From CAYMEK01 sp964389305 (GTDB lineage Bacteria; Spirochaetota; Spirochaetia; SZUA-6; DRHE01): 55,936 nucleotides of DNA. The notes below the pieces were generated by a model. That model was not told where the DNA came from and made no database searches. It was given only the letters and a program-made list of their open reading frames with translations. Positions 34,901-41,865 of this stretch are shown here, piece after piece (the stretch's first letter is position 1; every line of letters begins with the position of its first letter). Where the stretch lies: NCBI GenBank assembly GCA_964389305.1, contig CAYMEK010000024.1, positions 1 to 55,936 on the forward strand. Reading direction: 5' to 3'. The position numbers and the translations under genes are program-made.

Positions 34901-35147
34901 TGATCACGGGCGTGAAAGGCGCACGTTCCAGCGCCAACCTGAGTGCCGTCAGGCCGTCGAACTGCGGCATGCGGTAGTCGGTGACGATCAGATCGGGTTG
35001 AAAGCTCTCCAGAGCCTCCAGGAACCCATCTCGGGTATCAACGCGCTGGTATGAGCTGGAGGGAAGGACCTGATGGATCTCTCGCTCCGCCAGCTTCGCG
35101 TCCGTGGGAATATCTTCGACGATCAGTACCCGAACCGTATCATCCAT
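31923..35147 (-). CDS. Soluble hybrid histidine kinase (REC-PAS-GAF-PAS-PAS-HisKA-HATPase-REC)
   Basis: A 1074-aa cytosolic signalling protein. The N-terminal receiver (~1-125) has the Asp in IVTDYRMP and Lys in YVIKEH. Then come PAS (~145-260), GAF (~275-420), two PAS domains (~430-690), HisKA with GGIAHDFNNLLT, a HATPase domain with NLVVNARDAM and GTGLGLATV, and a C-terminal receiver (~955-1074) with LLITDMVMP and LAKPF. Receiver domains at both ends suggest a phosphorelay node taking input from another kinase and passing on phosphate. It starts 20 bp after the single-domain regulator stop. No DNA-binding output domain is present in this operon. Confidence 0.92.
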   Translation of the reverse strand: MDDTVRVLIVEDIPTDAKLAEREIHQVLPSSSYQRVDTRDGFLEALESFQPDLIVTDYRMPQFDGLTALRLALERAPFTPVIILTGAINEDTAVACMKAGAADYVIKEHLKRLGQAVLRALEDKQLRLERRRAEEALRESEERFRSLYENASVGLYRTTPDGRILMANPAAVRMLGFSSFSELAQRNLEREGYAPDYPRSRFREQVESKGVVTGLENVWLRLDGSEITVRENARVVRDQDGTVLYYEGSFEDITEYKRAEEQVRLEAARAATLVRTAALLNATLDLQDALRAVCEETAKALDAPIVIIYLYDEPQDTLCAATALGIRPEHLEHVPRIPCKRLEQNNGEEGSTITISEAEALDILLSSPQFVELGIRSLNLSVMHYRESLIGIIEVLSRGEQRSLSVDEKALFQGIVDQAALAISNARLFTQQQRTEEALRQSEERYRTVSELTSDFAYAIAMGPEGEFKPEWTTEALKRITGYEPSFEDNVRPNWESLIIAQDKPVAFQHLQANLAGETHIAEYRIVDRSGAIHWIRDYGQPVLDAGSGRVTRVIGAAQDITDQKLAEEQLLYQAGLLQNVSDAIVAVDLDFSLTSWNKAAEILYGWSAEEVIGKRINEVVQLPITMATAVQWFQEHGSWQGELRQKRRDGTPIDVLASISSVRDSQGLPAGIVAVVRDITEHKRAEEARTKLEEQLRQSQKMEGLGRLAGGIAHDFNNLLTVIQGYCEIMHEKIPAESPLLEELEEIQRAGGRAATLTRQLLAFSRRQILAPTVIDLNTLISDLKKMFGRLIGEDITVRTSLAPDLQQITADPGQIEQVLMNLVVNARDAMPNGGTLYIRTDNVHLDEAHVHSHPESPVGPCVLLEVADTGSGMDEATRSRLFEPFFTTKNAKEGTGLGLATVYGIVKQSGGDILVSSKPGQGTTFKIYFPVSKSTPTKKPSASTPRAERGHGETILLVEDAQPLRNLVRQMLEYNGYAVLEARDGSDALLRAEAHDGPIHLLITDMVMPRISGRELAERLGPIRPDMRVLFMSGYTEDVMVRKGLREHQIEYLAKPFSAATLMGKIRELLDR

Positions 35148-35166
35148 AGGATGGACATTCCGTACT

Positions 35167-35619
35167 CTACGTAGATTGTGGGGAGTAGTGGTTCACCAGC
35201 AGCCAGTACAGCCCCACCTGGCTCATAGCTTCTACGAAGTCGTCGAACTCGACCGGTTTCACCACGTAGCTGTTGACTCCAAGCTTGTAGGCGGCTTTTA
35301 TGTCGGGATCTTCCTGCGAGGAGGTGACGATCACCACCGGGGTGGTATGCGTTCGTTCATCACTTCTGATCGCCTGCAGTACTTCCAGACCGCTGAGCTT
35401 CGGCAGTTTCAGGTCAAGAAGCACTACTTTAGGATGGCGGGACAGATTCCGCTCGGCGTACTTCCCGCGGCAAAACAGGAAGTCCAGCGCTTCCTCGCCG
35501 TCCTCGACCACGAAGAGCCGGTTTACCAGGTTGCGCTTTTGAAGCGCCCGCAGGGTTAGCTCGACGTCCCGGGGGTTGTCTTCAACCAAGAGGATATCCA
35601 CCTCATTGTGTTTCCGCAT
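35167..35619 (-). CDS. Single-domain response regulator (CheY/Rcp1-like)
   Basis: A 150-aa receiver domain only. It shows the acidic pair in LLVEDNPRDVE, the phospho-acceptor in VVLLDLKLPKLSG, the conserved Thr/Ser in VVIVTSSQED and Lys in SYVVKPVEF. The long beta3-alpha3 loop (LFCRGKYAERNLSRHP) is typical of Rcp1-type regulators that partner PAS/GAF kinases. GGAGAGGTGAG precedes the ATG. First gene of the operon regulator - hybrid kinase - sensor kinase, and so the likely phosphate acceptor of one of them. Confidence 0.93.
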   Translation of the reverse strand: MRKHNEVDILLVEDNPRDVELTLRALQKRNLVNRLFVVEDGEEALDFLFCRGKYAERNLSRHPKVVLLDLKLPKLSGLEVLQAIRSDERTHTTPVVIVTSSQEDPDIKAAYKLGVNSYVVKPVEFDDFVEAMSQVGLYWLLVNHYSPQST

Positions 35620-35667
35620 CTCTCACCTCTCCGAGAAAAGGCAGACTGGAGGATCGCCCTCTCCCTT

Positions 35668-35701
35668 TTTCGGCTCATGCCCCTCCGCAGAGAAGCCGAA
35701 A
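35668..35701. promoter_or_regulatory. Perfect 8-bp hairpin in the signalling-operon leader
   Basis: TTTCGGCT and AGCCGAAA pair across an 18-nt loop, inside the ~155-nt leader of the response-regulator operon, ending ~50 bp before the ATG. There is no T tract on the transcribed strand, so it is a leader structure and not a terminator. Confidence 0.4.
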
Positions 35702-35781
35702 CGACCCTCGGAAGAGCTATGAATGACCGTATACGAAATGAGTGTATCCGCTCTCTTGAAGCCCCGTTTCGAGTAATATTT

Positions 35782-35811
35782 ATTATACAATCCGAACTGA
35801 CCCGGAGTCCA
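35782..35811 (-). promoter_or_regulatory. Promoter of the two-component operon
   Basis: On the minus strand TGGACT (35811-35806), 18-bp spacer, perfect TATAAT (35787-35782). Start of transcription would be near 35775. No gene lies in the surrounding 35620-35909 gap apart from this promoter, the leader hairpin and the promoter of the substrate-binding protein gene. Confidence 0.6.
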
Positions 35812-35864
35812 GTAGTAATTATCGATTGAAGCGGCTCCGGCAGACCGGTCCGAGATAGATTCCC

Positions 35865-36915
35865 TTCCCTGCCGGTTTCGATGTACAATTGAAGCGAGGA
35901 GAAGGGAAAATGAAGCGGATTGGCGCGTTGATCCTTGTGCTGATCGTAGCCGGAAGTCTGCTTCTGGGCGGTTGCAGCTCGAAGACGTCCGAGGTCCATC
36001 ACGTCGGCGTTTTGTACAACGCGGGCTCTTTTATCGAGATAAGCGGTGGCTTCATGGCCAAGATGACCGAGTTGGGCTACCTGGATAGAAAGAATATCGC
36101 CTACGATATTCAAGACGGAAGGGACGAGCCCGCGGAGATGCAGCGGATCGCCCGGAAATTCGTGGCCGAGAAGGTGGATTTAATTCTGACTCTGGCCACT
36201 CCGGCGAGCCTGACGGCCAAGGCGGTGACCCAAGGAACGGATATTCCCGTGGTTTTTGCCTATGCCGGTGTGGAAGGCTCGAACCTGATCAAAAGTGTGC
36301 GAGAGCCGGGCGGGAACATCACCGGCGTGCGCTACCCCGGGCCGGAACAGATCAGCAAGCGTTTGGAGATTCTGCTGGAGATGGCGCCGGGGATCGAACG
36401 GGTCTGGATTGGTTATGACAAAAACAGCTCCAACACCGCCCCGGCTCTCGAAGCATTACGCCGGGCTGCGTTATCCGCCGGTGTGACATTGGTGGAAGTC
36501 CCTGGCGCTGTATTTGAAGAAATCCAAGCGGACCTGGCGGCTCGATCCGAGGCGGAGGATATCGGCCTCGATGCCATGCTTCTCATGCCGGACGGCTTCA
36601 ACCATTCGCCGTTCGGCTTGCCGGTGATCTGCAGCTTTGCGAAGCAACACGGAGTCCCGGTCGGCGGCAGCTTCCTTTACACGGTAGAGGCGGGGGCCTT
36701 GTTCGGCAACGCCAACAACCTCTCCCAAGTTGGCAGGCTGGCCGCGCCCCTGGCCGACAAGATCTTCAGAGGTGTTCCGGCCGGCACCATTCCGGTGGTC
36801 ACACCCGAACAGGAGCTTTGGATCAATTATGCCGTGGCTCAAGAGCTGGGGCTCTCGGTGCCCGAGGGATTGTTGAAGATGGCGGATGGCATCATCCGCT
36901 AACCCGCCCGGCCGG
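35865..36915. repeat. 1051-bp direct repeat, copy 1
   Basis: Identical base for base, as read line by line, to 38091-39141 (offset 2226 bp). The unit starts in the promoter region just before a -10 box TACAAT (35884-35889), includes the complete substrate-binding protein gene and stops 13 bp after its stop codon. The sequence on both sides differs between copies. Confidence 0.95.
35910..36902 (+). CDS. ABC-transporter-type substrate-binding lipoprotein, copy 1 (orphan)
   Basis: A 330-aa lipoprotein of the ABC_sub_bind (TrpX-like) family. The signal peptide ends at lipobox LLLGGC. The two-lobed binding fold begins with VHHVGVLYNAGSF and includes the family stretch RKNIAYDIQDGRDEP, LILTLATPASLTA, PVVFAYAGVEG and GGNITGVRYPG. 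ATG 35910 is taken because GGAGAAGGG precedes it; an in-frame TTG at 35889 would add seven charged residues. No permease or ATPase gene is beside it, so it is an orphan receptor that must work with a transporter or sensor elsewhere. Ligand unknown; the family often binds aromatic amino acids. Confidence 0.9.
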   Translation: MKRIGALILVLIVAGSLLLGGCSSKTSEVHHVGVLYNAGSFIEISGGFMAKMTELGYLDRKNIAYDIQDGRDEPAEMQRIARKFVAEKVDLILTLATPASLTAKAVTQGTDIPVVFAYAGVEGSNLIKSVREPGGNITGVRYPGPEQISKRLEILLEMAPGIERVWIGYDKNSSNTAPALEALRRAALSAGVTLVEVPGAVFEEIQADLAARSEAEDIGLDAMLLMPDGFNHSPFGLPVICSFAKQHGVPVGGSFLYTVEAGALFGNANNLSQVGRLAAPLADKIFRGVPAGTIPVVTPEQELWINYAVAQELGLSVPEGLLKMADGIIR

Positions 36916-36976
36916 CTGGGGCAAGCCGGACTGCCTGTCCTGATTCACCCGGAAGAAATCGGAGATGAGGTCTTGA

Positions 36977-37930
36977 CTAGACCACCACGTGCGTTCCGCT
37001 CTTGCCTGCCACCGCCTCGAGGGCCCTGTCCAGCGAGGTGATGATGGCTTCCTTGCCGCTCCAGCGGACAAAACGAATCGCCGCCTCCATCTTGGGGCCC
37101 ATGGAACCGGCCAGGAACTGGCGCTGCTTCAGGTAGCCCTCCGCTTCGGCCGCCCCGAGCCGGTCCAGGGCTTTCTGGCCGGGCTGGTTGAAGTTCAGGT
37201 AGGCCTTTTCCACGTCCGTTAGGATGAGAAACAGGTCCGCGTTCACCGCTTGAGCCAGCTTGAAGCCGGCCCGGTCCTTGTCGATCACAGCCTCCACCCC
37301 CGTGTAGCCGCCGTCAGCGTTTTTCTCCACGGGAATTCCACCGCCTCCGGAGGCAATAACGATCACCCCGTCGCGGACCAGGGTGTTGATCGACTCGCTC
37401 TCTACGATCTCGAGGGGCTCGGGCGAGGGGACCACCCTACGCCAGCCCCTGTCGCTTCCCGGCTTCACCTCCTTTACCACGTATCCCTTTTCGGAAGCCA
37501 GCCGGCGGGCTTCCTCTCTGGTATAAAAAGGGCCTACTGGCTTGCTGGGATCCTGAAAGTCCGGATCTTCCGGGCTGACCACCACCTGGGTCACGACCGT
37601 GCATACGGGAGATTCTACGCCCTCCTGCTCGAGCCTGAACGCGAGGCGGTTCTGGATCATCCACCCGATTTGGCCCTGGGTCATGGCACCGCAGACGGCC
37701 AGGGTCTGGGCGGGAACGAGCGCATCCGTCTCTTCCTGCTGGATCAACAGCGCCCCGGCCTGGGGGCCATTTCCGTGAGTGATCACCAGGCGGTAACCCG
37801 CCCTGGCGATCTTGGCCATCTGAGCGGCCGTGACATCCACGTTACGGAACTGCTCGTCGGTGGTTCCCTTCTGCTCTGCCTGCTTGATGGCGTTGCCGCC
37901 CAGTGCGACGACCAGTAGCCTTCCGTTCAT
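36977..37930 (-). CDS. arcC: Carbamate kinase
   Basis: A 317-aa amino-acid-kinase-family enzyme that makes ATP from carbamoyl phosphate and ADP. Seen: LVVALGGNAIKQAEQKGT, VITHGNGPQAGAL, GAMTQGQIGWMIQ, VIASGGGGIPV, DKDRAGFKLA and AGSMGPKMEAAIRF. ATG 37930 follows GAGGAG by 8 bp and replaces an upstream in-frame start. No ornithine carbamoyltransferase or arginine deiminase gene is nearby, so the carbamoyl phosphate may come from ureido compounds of purine or pyrimidine breakdown. It faces the first substrate-binding protein gene and lies between the two identical repeat copies. Confidence 0.93.
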   Translation of the reverse strand: MNGRLLVVALGGNAIKQAEQKGTTDEQFRNVDVTAAQMAKIARAGYRLVITHGNGPQAGALLIQQEETDALVPAQTLAVCGAMTQGQIGWMIQNRLAFRLEQEGVESPVCTVVTQVVVSPEDPDFQDPSKPVGPFYTREEARRLASEKGYVVKEVKPGSDRGWRRVVPSPEPLEIVESESINTLVRDGVIVIASGGGGIPVEKNADGGYTGVEAVIDKDRAGFKLAQAVNADLFLILTDVEKAYLNFNQPGQKALDRLGAAEAEGYLKQRQFLAGSMGPKMEAAIRFVRWSGKEAIITSLDRALEAVAGKSGTHVVV

Positions 37931-37986
37931 CGGTTTGCTCCTCAGACTGAACACCTGCTGGATATAGATTCCCCTGGAATTTCAAC

Positions 37987-38034
37987 TTGATATTAAAATG
38001 TGGTTTGATTCTTGGCAAGCCGAGCGGTAGCGGA
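37987..38034. repeat. 48-bp promoter block A (matches block B at 39732)
   Basis: 43 of 48 bases match 39732-39779, counted by eye. The block spans the whole carbamate kinase promoter from the -10 to about 16 bp upstream of the -35. Weaker similarity continues a further ~20 bp on the upstream side. The genes it controls are unrelated. Confidence 0.85.
37990..38018 (-). promoter_or_regulatory. Promoter of the carbamate kinase gene
   Basis: On the minus strand TTGCCA (38018-38013), 17-bp spacer, TAATAT (37995-37990). Transcription would begin near 37983, giving a ~53-nt leader. Same layout as the phosphatase promoter at 39735-39763. Confidence 0.6.
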
Positions 38035-38090
38035 GGATTCCCTATAGTGAGAGGCCGCTGTCCGGCCGAGGCGGTGCGAAACAGATTTCT

Positions 38091-39141
38091 TTCCCTGCCG
38101 GTTTCGATGTACAATTGAAGCGAGGAGAAGGGAAAATGAAGCGGATTGGCGCGTTGATCCTTGTGCTGATCGTAGCCGGAAGTCTGCTTCTGGGCGGTTG
38201 CAGCTCGAAGACGTCCGAGGTCCATCACGTCGGCGTTTTGTACAACGCGGGCTCTTTTATCGAGATAAGCGGTGGCTTCATGGCCAAGATGACCGAGTTG
38301 GGCTACCTGGATAGAAAGAATATCGCCTACGATATTCAAGACGGAAGGGACGAGCCCGCGGAGATGCAGCGGATCGCCCGGAAATTCGTGGCCGAGAAGG
38401 TGGATTTAATTCTGACTCTGGCCACTCCGGCGAGCCTGACGGCCAAGGCGGTGACCCAAGGAACGGATATTCCCGTGGTTTTTGCCTATGCCGGTGTGGA
38501 AGGCTCGAACCTGATCAAAAGTGTGCGAGAGCCGGGCGGGAACATCACCGGCGTGCGCTACCCCGGGCCGGAACAGATCAGCAAGCGTTTGGAGATTCTG
38601 CTGGAGATGGCGCCGGGGATCGAACGGGTCTGGATTGGTTATGACAAAAACAGCTCCAACACCGCCCCGGCTCTCGAAGCATTACGCCGGGCTGCGTTAT
38701 CCGCCGGTGTGACATTGGTGGAAGTCCCTGGCGCTGTATTTGAAGAAATCCAAGCGGACCTGGCGGCTCGATCCGAGGCGGAGGATATCGGCCTCGATGC
38801 CATGCTTCTCATGCCGGACGGCTTCAACCATTCGCCGTTCGGCTTGCCGGTGATCTGCAGCTTTGCGAAGCAACACGGAGTCCCGGTCGGCGGCAGCTTC
38901 CTTTACACGGTAGAGGCGGGGGCCTTGTTCGGCAACGCCAACAACCTCTCCCAAGTTGGCAGGCTGGCCGCGCCCCTGGCCGACAAGATCTTCAGAGGTG
39001 TTCCGGCCGGCACCATTCCGGTGGTCACACCCGAACAGGAGCTTTGGATCAATTATGCCGTGGCTCAAGAGCTGGGGCTCTCGGTGCCCGAGGGATTGTT
39101 GAAGATGGCGGATGGCATCATCCGCTAACCCGCCCGGCCGG
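38091..39141. repeat. 1051-bp direct repeat, copy 2
   Basis: Exact second copy of 35865-36915. The upstream flank differs just before the shared part (TTCT against TCCC), so this copy keeps the same -10 TACAAT (38110-38115) but has its own -35 sequence. Absence of any difference over 1051 bp means very recent duplication, gene conversion or an assembly artefact. Confidence 0.95.
38136..39128 (+). CDS. ABC-transporter-type substrate-binding lipoprotein, copy 2 (identical to copy 1)
   Basis: The 330-aa product is identical in every residue to that of 35910-36902, with the same lipobox LLLGGC and same start and Shine-Dalgarno. Again there is no transporter permease or ATPase next to it. It is divergent from the carbamate kinase gene and convergent with a small phosphatase gene ending 19 bp away. 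Two copies with separate promoter flanks would raise receptor dose or allow separate control. Confidence 0.9.
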   Translation: MKRIGALILVLIVAGSLLLGGCSSKTSEVHHVGVLYNAGSFIEISGGFMAKMTELGYLDRKNIAYDIQDGRDEPAEMQRIARKFVAEKVDLILTLATPASLTAKAVTQGTDIPVVFAYAGVEGSNLIKSVREPGGNITGVRYPGPEQISKRLEILLEMAPGIERVWIGYDKNSSNTAPALEALRRAALSAGVTLVEVPGAVFEEIQADLAARSEAEDIGLDAMLLMPDGFNHSPFGLPVICSFAKQHGVPVGGSFLYTVEAGALFGNANNLSQVGRLAAPLADKIFRGVPAGTIPVVTPEQELWINYAVAQELGLSVPEGLLKMADGIIR

Positions 39142-39147
39142 AACGGC

Positions 39148-39639
39148 TCAACCGCTCGAGCAGCGGTGGAGACAGCGGTACACGAAACGCTCCTGGTCAC
39201 GGGTTTCCAGAGCCGGACGAATCTCGCGCACCCTGGCGATCGCCTCCCCCGCTTCCAGATCCAGATACCTACCCGTCAGGCAGCACAGCACCAGTCCGGT
39301 ACGGCCGATCCCGGCGTAGCAGTGTACGCAGACCGCCTCCCCCGCTTCCATATGAGCGAGTAGCTTCTCCGTCAGCCCGCCGAGCTGCCGCTCATCCTCG
39401 GGAATGCCGAACTCGGGTATCGGAAAGAAGTACCAGGTCAATCCCACCTGCCGGCAGTAGGGACCGAAATGGGAAGCGGCCTCGGTAAGGGTTACCAGGC
39501 AGCGCACGCCCCGTTGGCGGAGATCCTCCAGATCGGAGAGCGTCTCCCGTTCTGCCCATTGGCTGCCTGGAAGCCCGCCTCCGGGCAGGGCCGCCCCGGC
39601 CAGTCTGTCCGGAATTACCCAGGAGAAGTTGGATACCAT
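39148..39639 (-). CDS. Tyrosine/dual-specificity-type protein phosphatase
   Basis: A 163-aa cysteine phosphatase. The catalytic loop reads VCVHCYAGIGRTGL (Cys and Arg of the CX5R signature, about residues 110-117). The general-acid region is probably FPIPEFGIPEDE upstream of it. There is no signal peptide, so it is cytosolic. The N-terminal WVIPDRLAGAALPG resembles the start of bacterial dual-specificity phosphatases. AAGG lies close to the ATG. Substrate could be a phosphoprotein or a phosphorylated small molecule such as a nucleotide or inositide. Its promoter copies that of the carbamate kinase gene. Confidence 0.85.
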   Translation of the reverse strand: MVSNFSWVIPDRLAGAALPGGGLPGSQWAERETLSDLEDLRQRGVRCLVTLTEAASHFGPYCRQVGLTWYFFPIPEFGIPEDERQLGGLTEKLLAHMEAGEAVCVHCYAGIGRTGLVLCCLTGRYLDLEAGEAIARVREIRPALETRDQERFVYRCLHRCSSG

Positions 39640-39731
39640 GCCTTACTGCTGCCCGATCCGCCGCGTGTTTTCCGCTCTTGCCTGCCGCTGCCCATACGGA
39701 TAATTCGACGCCCTCCTGCGGGAAGTTAAAT

Positions 39732-39779
39732 TTGATAGTAAAATGCTGTTTGATTCCTGGCAAGCCGAGCGGCAGCGGA
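39732..39779. repeat. 48-bp promoter block B (matches block A at 37987)
   Basis: Matches 37987-38034 at 43 of 48 positions and holds the phosphatase promoter. The offset from block A is 1745 bp, unlike the 2226-bp offset of the substrate-binding gene copies, because the reverse-strand gene between them is shorter in module 2. Confidence 0.85.
39735..39763 (-). promoter_or_regulatory. Promoter of the phosphatase gene
   Basis: On the minus strand TTGCCA (39763-39758), 17-bp spacer, TACTAT (39740-39735). The rest of the gap 39640-39878 shows no gene. Confidence 0.6.
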
Positions 39780-39878
39780 ATCGTTCATACAGTGGGAGAG
39801 CGCTTTCCACTCGAATCGAGGCTGGCAGCCGGGCCGTTTCCATGCCTGGCGGGTACCCAAGGGATCCGGGCAGGGGGA

Positions 39879-40889
39879 TCAAGGCAGTCGCTTGAACCAG
39901 AGCATCGACAGCGTTGCGGCCAGCAGCAGCACTACGGCCGCCGCCCCTGTGAAGAACGCAGTCAGCTCGGTCTTTTCGGTCTCCGCTACGAGCTGGGTGC
40001 TCAGTGCTTCGTAAATGCTGACCAGGTCCGTCTCGCTGTCGGCTTTGAAGTAGCTGCCACCGGTCTGTCTGGCTATGCCTTTCAAGCTTTCCTCATCCAG
40101 GCGTACCCGGATCGACCGGCCGTAGAAGCTAAGGACTACCCCCTCCGGGCTTCCCAATCCGACCGTATAGATGCGGATACCGACGGCCGCCACCCGTTCC
40201 GCCACCTCCAGCGGGTCCGGGCCCCGATTGCTCTCCCCGTCACTAAGCAGAACGATTACGGCGGAGGAATAGCTGCCCGGAGCCGCCGTGCCCGGAGCCG
40301 GGCTGGAGGGATTGAACGAATCGTACAGCGATGGAGAGGCGCTTGTTTCGGGGTCTTCGAAAACGGCCCTCAGAGAGGTGAGAATTCCGCTGCCTACGGC
40401 GGTGCCGCGCTGGGTGGCCAGCCGGTTTATGGCCGCCAGCACCTCATTGCGGTTCCTGGTCGGAGCCTGCACCAGCATCGAGGTGGTGCTGAAGGCCACG
40501 ATACCGACCCGTACGTTCCGGGGCTGCTTCTCTACAAACGCCCTGGCTGCGGCTTTGGCCGCTTCCAAACGGCTCGGTTGGATATCCTGCGCCCGCATGC
40601 TCCCGGATATATCCACGCTCAATATAACCGTTCCCTGCTGTGAAGGCAGAGTCACGGTTGCGGCCGGGCGTCCCAACGCCACGATCATGATCCCCACGCC
40701 GAGAAGGAACAGAAGCGGCGGAATGTGGCGACGCAGCCCGGGGCCGCGCCCGAGCGCATCCTTTACCAGTGACAGGCTGGCGTATCGTACGGCATACTTC
40801 TGCCTACGGCGCTGCAGTAGAACATACACAATGACCAGCACCGGCAGGAGCAGCAGCAGCCATAACATGTTAGTCCAGAGAAACGACAT
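39879..40889 (-). CDS. VWA-domain membrane protein (BatA-like)
   Basis: A 336-aa inner-membrane protein. Two N-terminal helices (LWLLLLLPVLVIVYVLL; LLFLLGVGIMIVALG) precede a von Willebrand A domain whose metal-ion site reads VDISGSMRAQD, with LLSDGESN further on. A C-terminal helix (AAAVVLLLAATLSML) closes the protein, placing the VWA domain outside the cytoplasm. It is last in the operon protease - MoxR - DUF58 - VWA, 16 bp after the DUF58 gene. Bat proteins of this layout are linked to stress or oxygen tolerance and envelope maintenance. ATG 40889 fits the first helix; an upstream extension lacks a domain. Confidence 0.9.
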   Translation of the reverse strand: MSFLWTNMLWLLLLLPVLVIVYVLLQRRRQKYAVRYASLSLVKDALGRGPGLRRHIPPLLFLLGVGIMIVALGRPAATVTLPSQQGTVILSVDISGSMRAQDIQPSRLEAAKAAARAFVEKQPRNVRVGIVAFSTTSMLVQAPTRNRNEVLAAINRLATQRGTAVGSGILTSLRAVFEDPETSASPSLYDSFNPSSPAPGTAAPGSYSSAVIVLLSDGESNRGPDPLEVAERVAAVGIRIYTVGLGSPEGVVLSFYGRSIRVRLDEESLKGIARQTGGSYFKADSETDLVSIYEALSTQLVAETEKTELTAFFTGAAAVVLLLAATLSMLWFKRLP

Positions 40890-40905
40890 GCCTTTCTCCC
40901 GTGTT

Positions 40906-41865
40906 CTACCCGACCACAGGGCCGGCAGAAGAGTAGTAATCCGATCCGGCGGTGCCGGCCGCCGGTCTTGCCAGAGCTCTTCGCTGCTTACGCAGCGCCG
41001 TAAAGCGAACGAACTCTCTGACCAGATCGCCCTCCGTGGACAGGGCCAGGGTATCCATACCCACGCGCGCGAAGGCGCCCAGCAGCTCCGCCTCCCGCCG
41101 GCGGGCGGCTTCGATGAACCGCCTGCGGAAAAGCGGATCGTGGGTATCCAGGGGAAGCTGCTCGCCGGTTTCGGCATCCTCCATGACGATGAAACCGACA
41201 TCGGGCAGCTCCACTTCCCGGGGATCGTAGAGGCGAATCGCCAGAGCTTCGTGGCGGTGGGTGAGCATTTCCAGAGGTTTGATCCATCCCGGCACACTGA
41301 TGAAATCGGAGATGATGAAAACCAGGGAGCGCCGCCGGATGAGACGAAAAGCGCTTTGCAGCAGGACGGCCAGGTCGGTCGGCGGCGTTCGCCGGCGCGC
41401 CGGCTGCGCCAGCAGGATATCCAGCAGGTGAAGCACCTGGGGCCTGCCGCTGCGGGCCGGAATCACCTGTTCCACCTCCCCGTCGTACAACACTGCGCCG
41501 ACGCGGTTGCCGTTGCGGGTCAGGAGCCGCGCCAGCACAGCGACGAAATCGACGAGCAGGTCGCGTTTCAGCTTCCGAGCCGTACCGAAATCCACCGAAG
41601 GGCTGAGATCGAGCAGTAACCAGGCCGTGACCTCCCGATCCTCGTTGTACTGGCGCACGTAGGGGGTCTGCAGGCGGGCGGTGACGTTCCAGTCTATGTA
41701 GCGCACATCGTCGTGAAGCTGATATTCGCGCAGCTCCGCCAGATCGAGCCCGAACCCCCGGAAAAGACTCTGGTAGTCGCCCTGCAGCAGCCCGTCGAGC
41801 CGGCGGATCACCGTCCATTCCAGTCGCTGCAGCAGTGTTTCAGGAATCCGCGCCGACGGTGACAT
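40906..41865 (-). CDS. DUF58 protein of the MoxR operon
   Basis: A soluble ~319-aa DUF58 protein. Family motifs GDYQSLFRGFGLDLAELREY, DDVRYIDWNVTAR (the core DUF58 signature) and DLSPSVDFG are present, the last recalling a degenerate VWA metal site. ATG 41865 is preferred because GGAAAG lies before it; an in-frame ATG at 41883 would increase the overlap with moxR. The start overlaps the end of the MoxR gene, indicating coupled synthesis with its presumed chaperone. Confidence 0.92.
   Translation of the reverse strand: MSPSARIPETLLQRLEWTVIRRLDGLLQGDYQSLFRGFGLDLAELREYQLHDDVRYIDWNVTARLQTPYVRQYNEDREVTAWLLLDLSPSVDFGTARKLKRDLLVDFVAVLARLLTRNGNRVGAVLYDGEVEQVIPARSGRPQVLHLLDILLAQPARRRTPPTDLAVLLQSAFRLIRRRSLVFIISDFISVPGWIKPLEMLTHRHEALAIRLYDPREVELPDVGFIVMEDAETGEQLPLDTHDPLFRRRFIEAARRREAELLGAFARVGMDTLALSTEGDLVREFVRFTALRKQRRALARPAAGTAGSDYYSSAGPVVG

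Noticed and set aside
35865..39141. Composite transposon flanked by the two 1051-bp direct repeats
   Set aside because: The repeats contain only a receptor gene; no transposase, terminal inverted repeats or target-site duplication were seen at either end.
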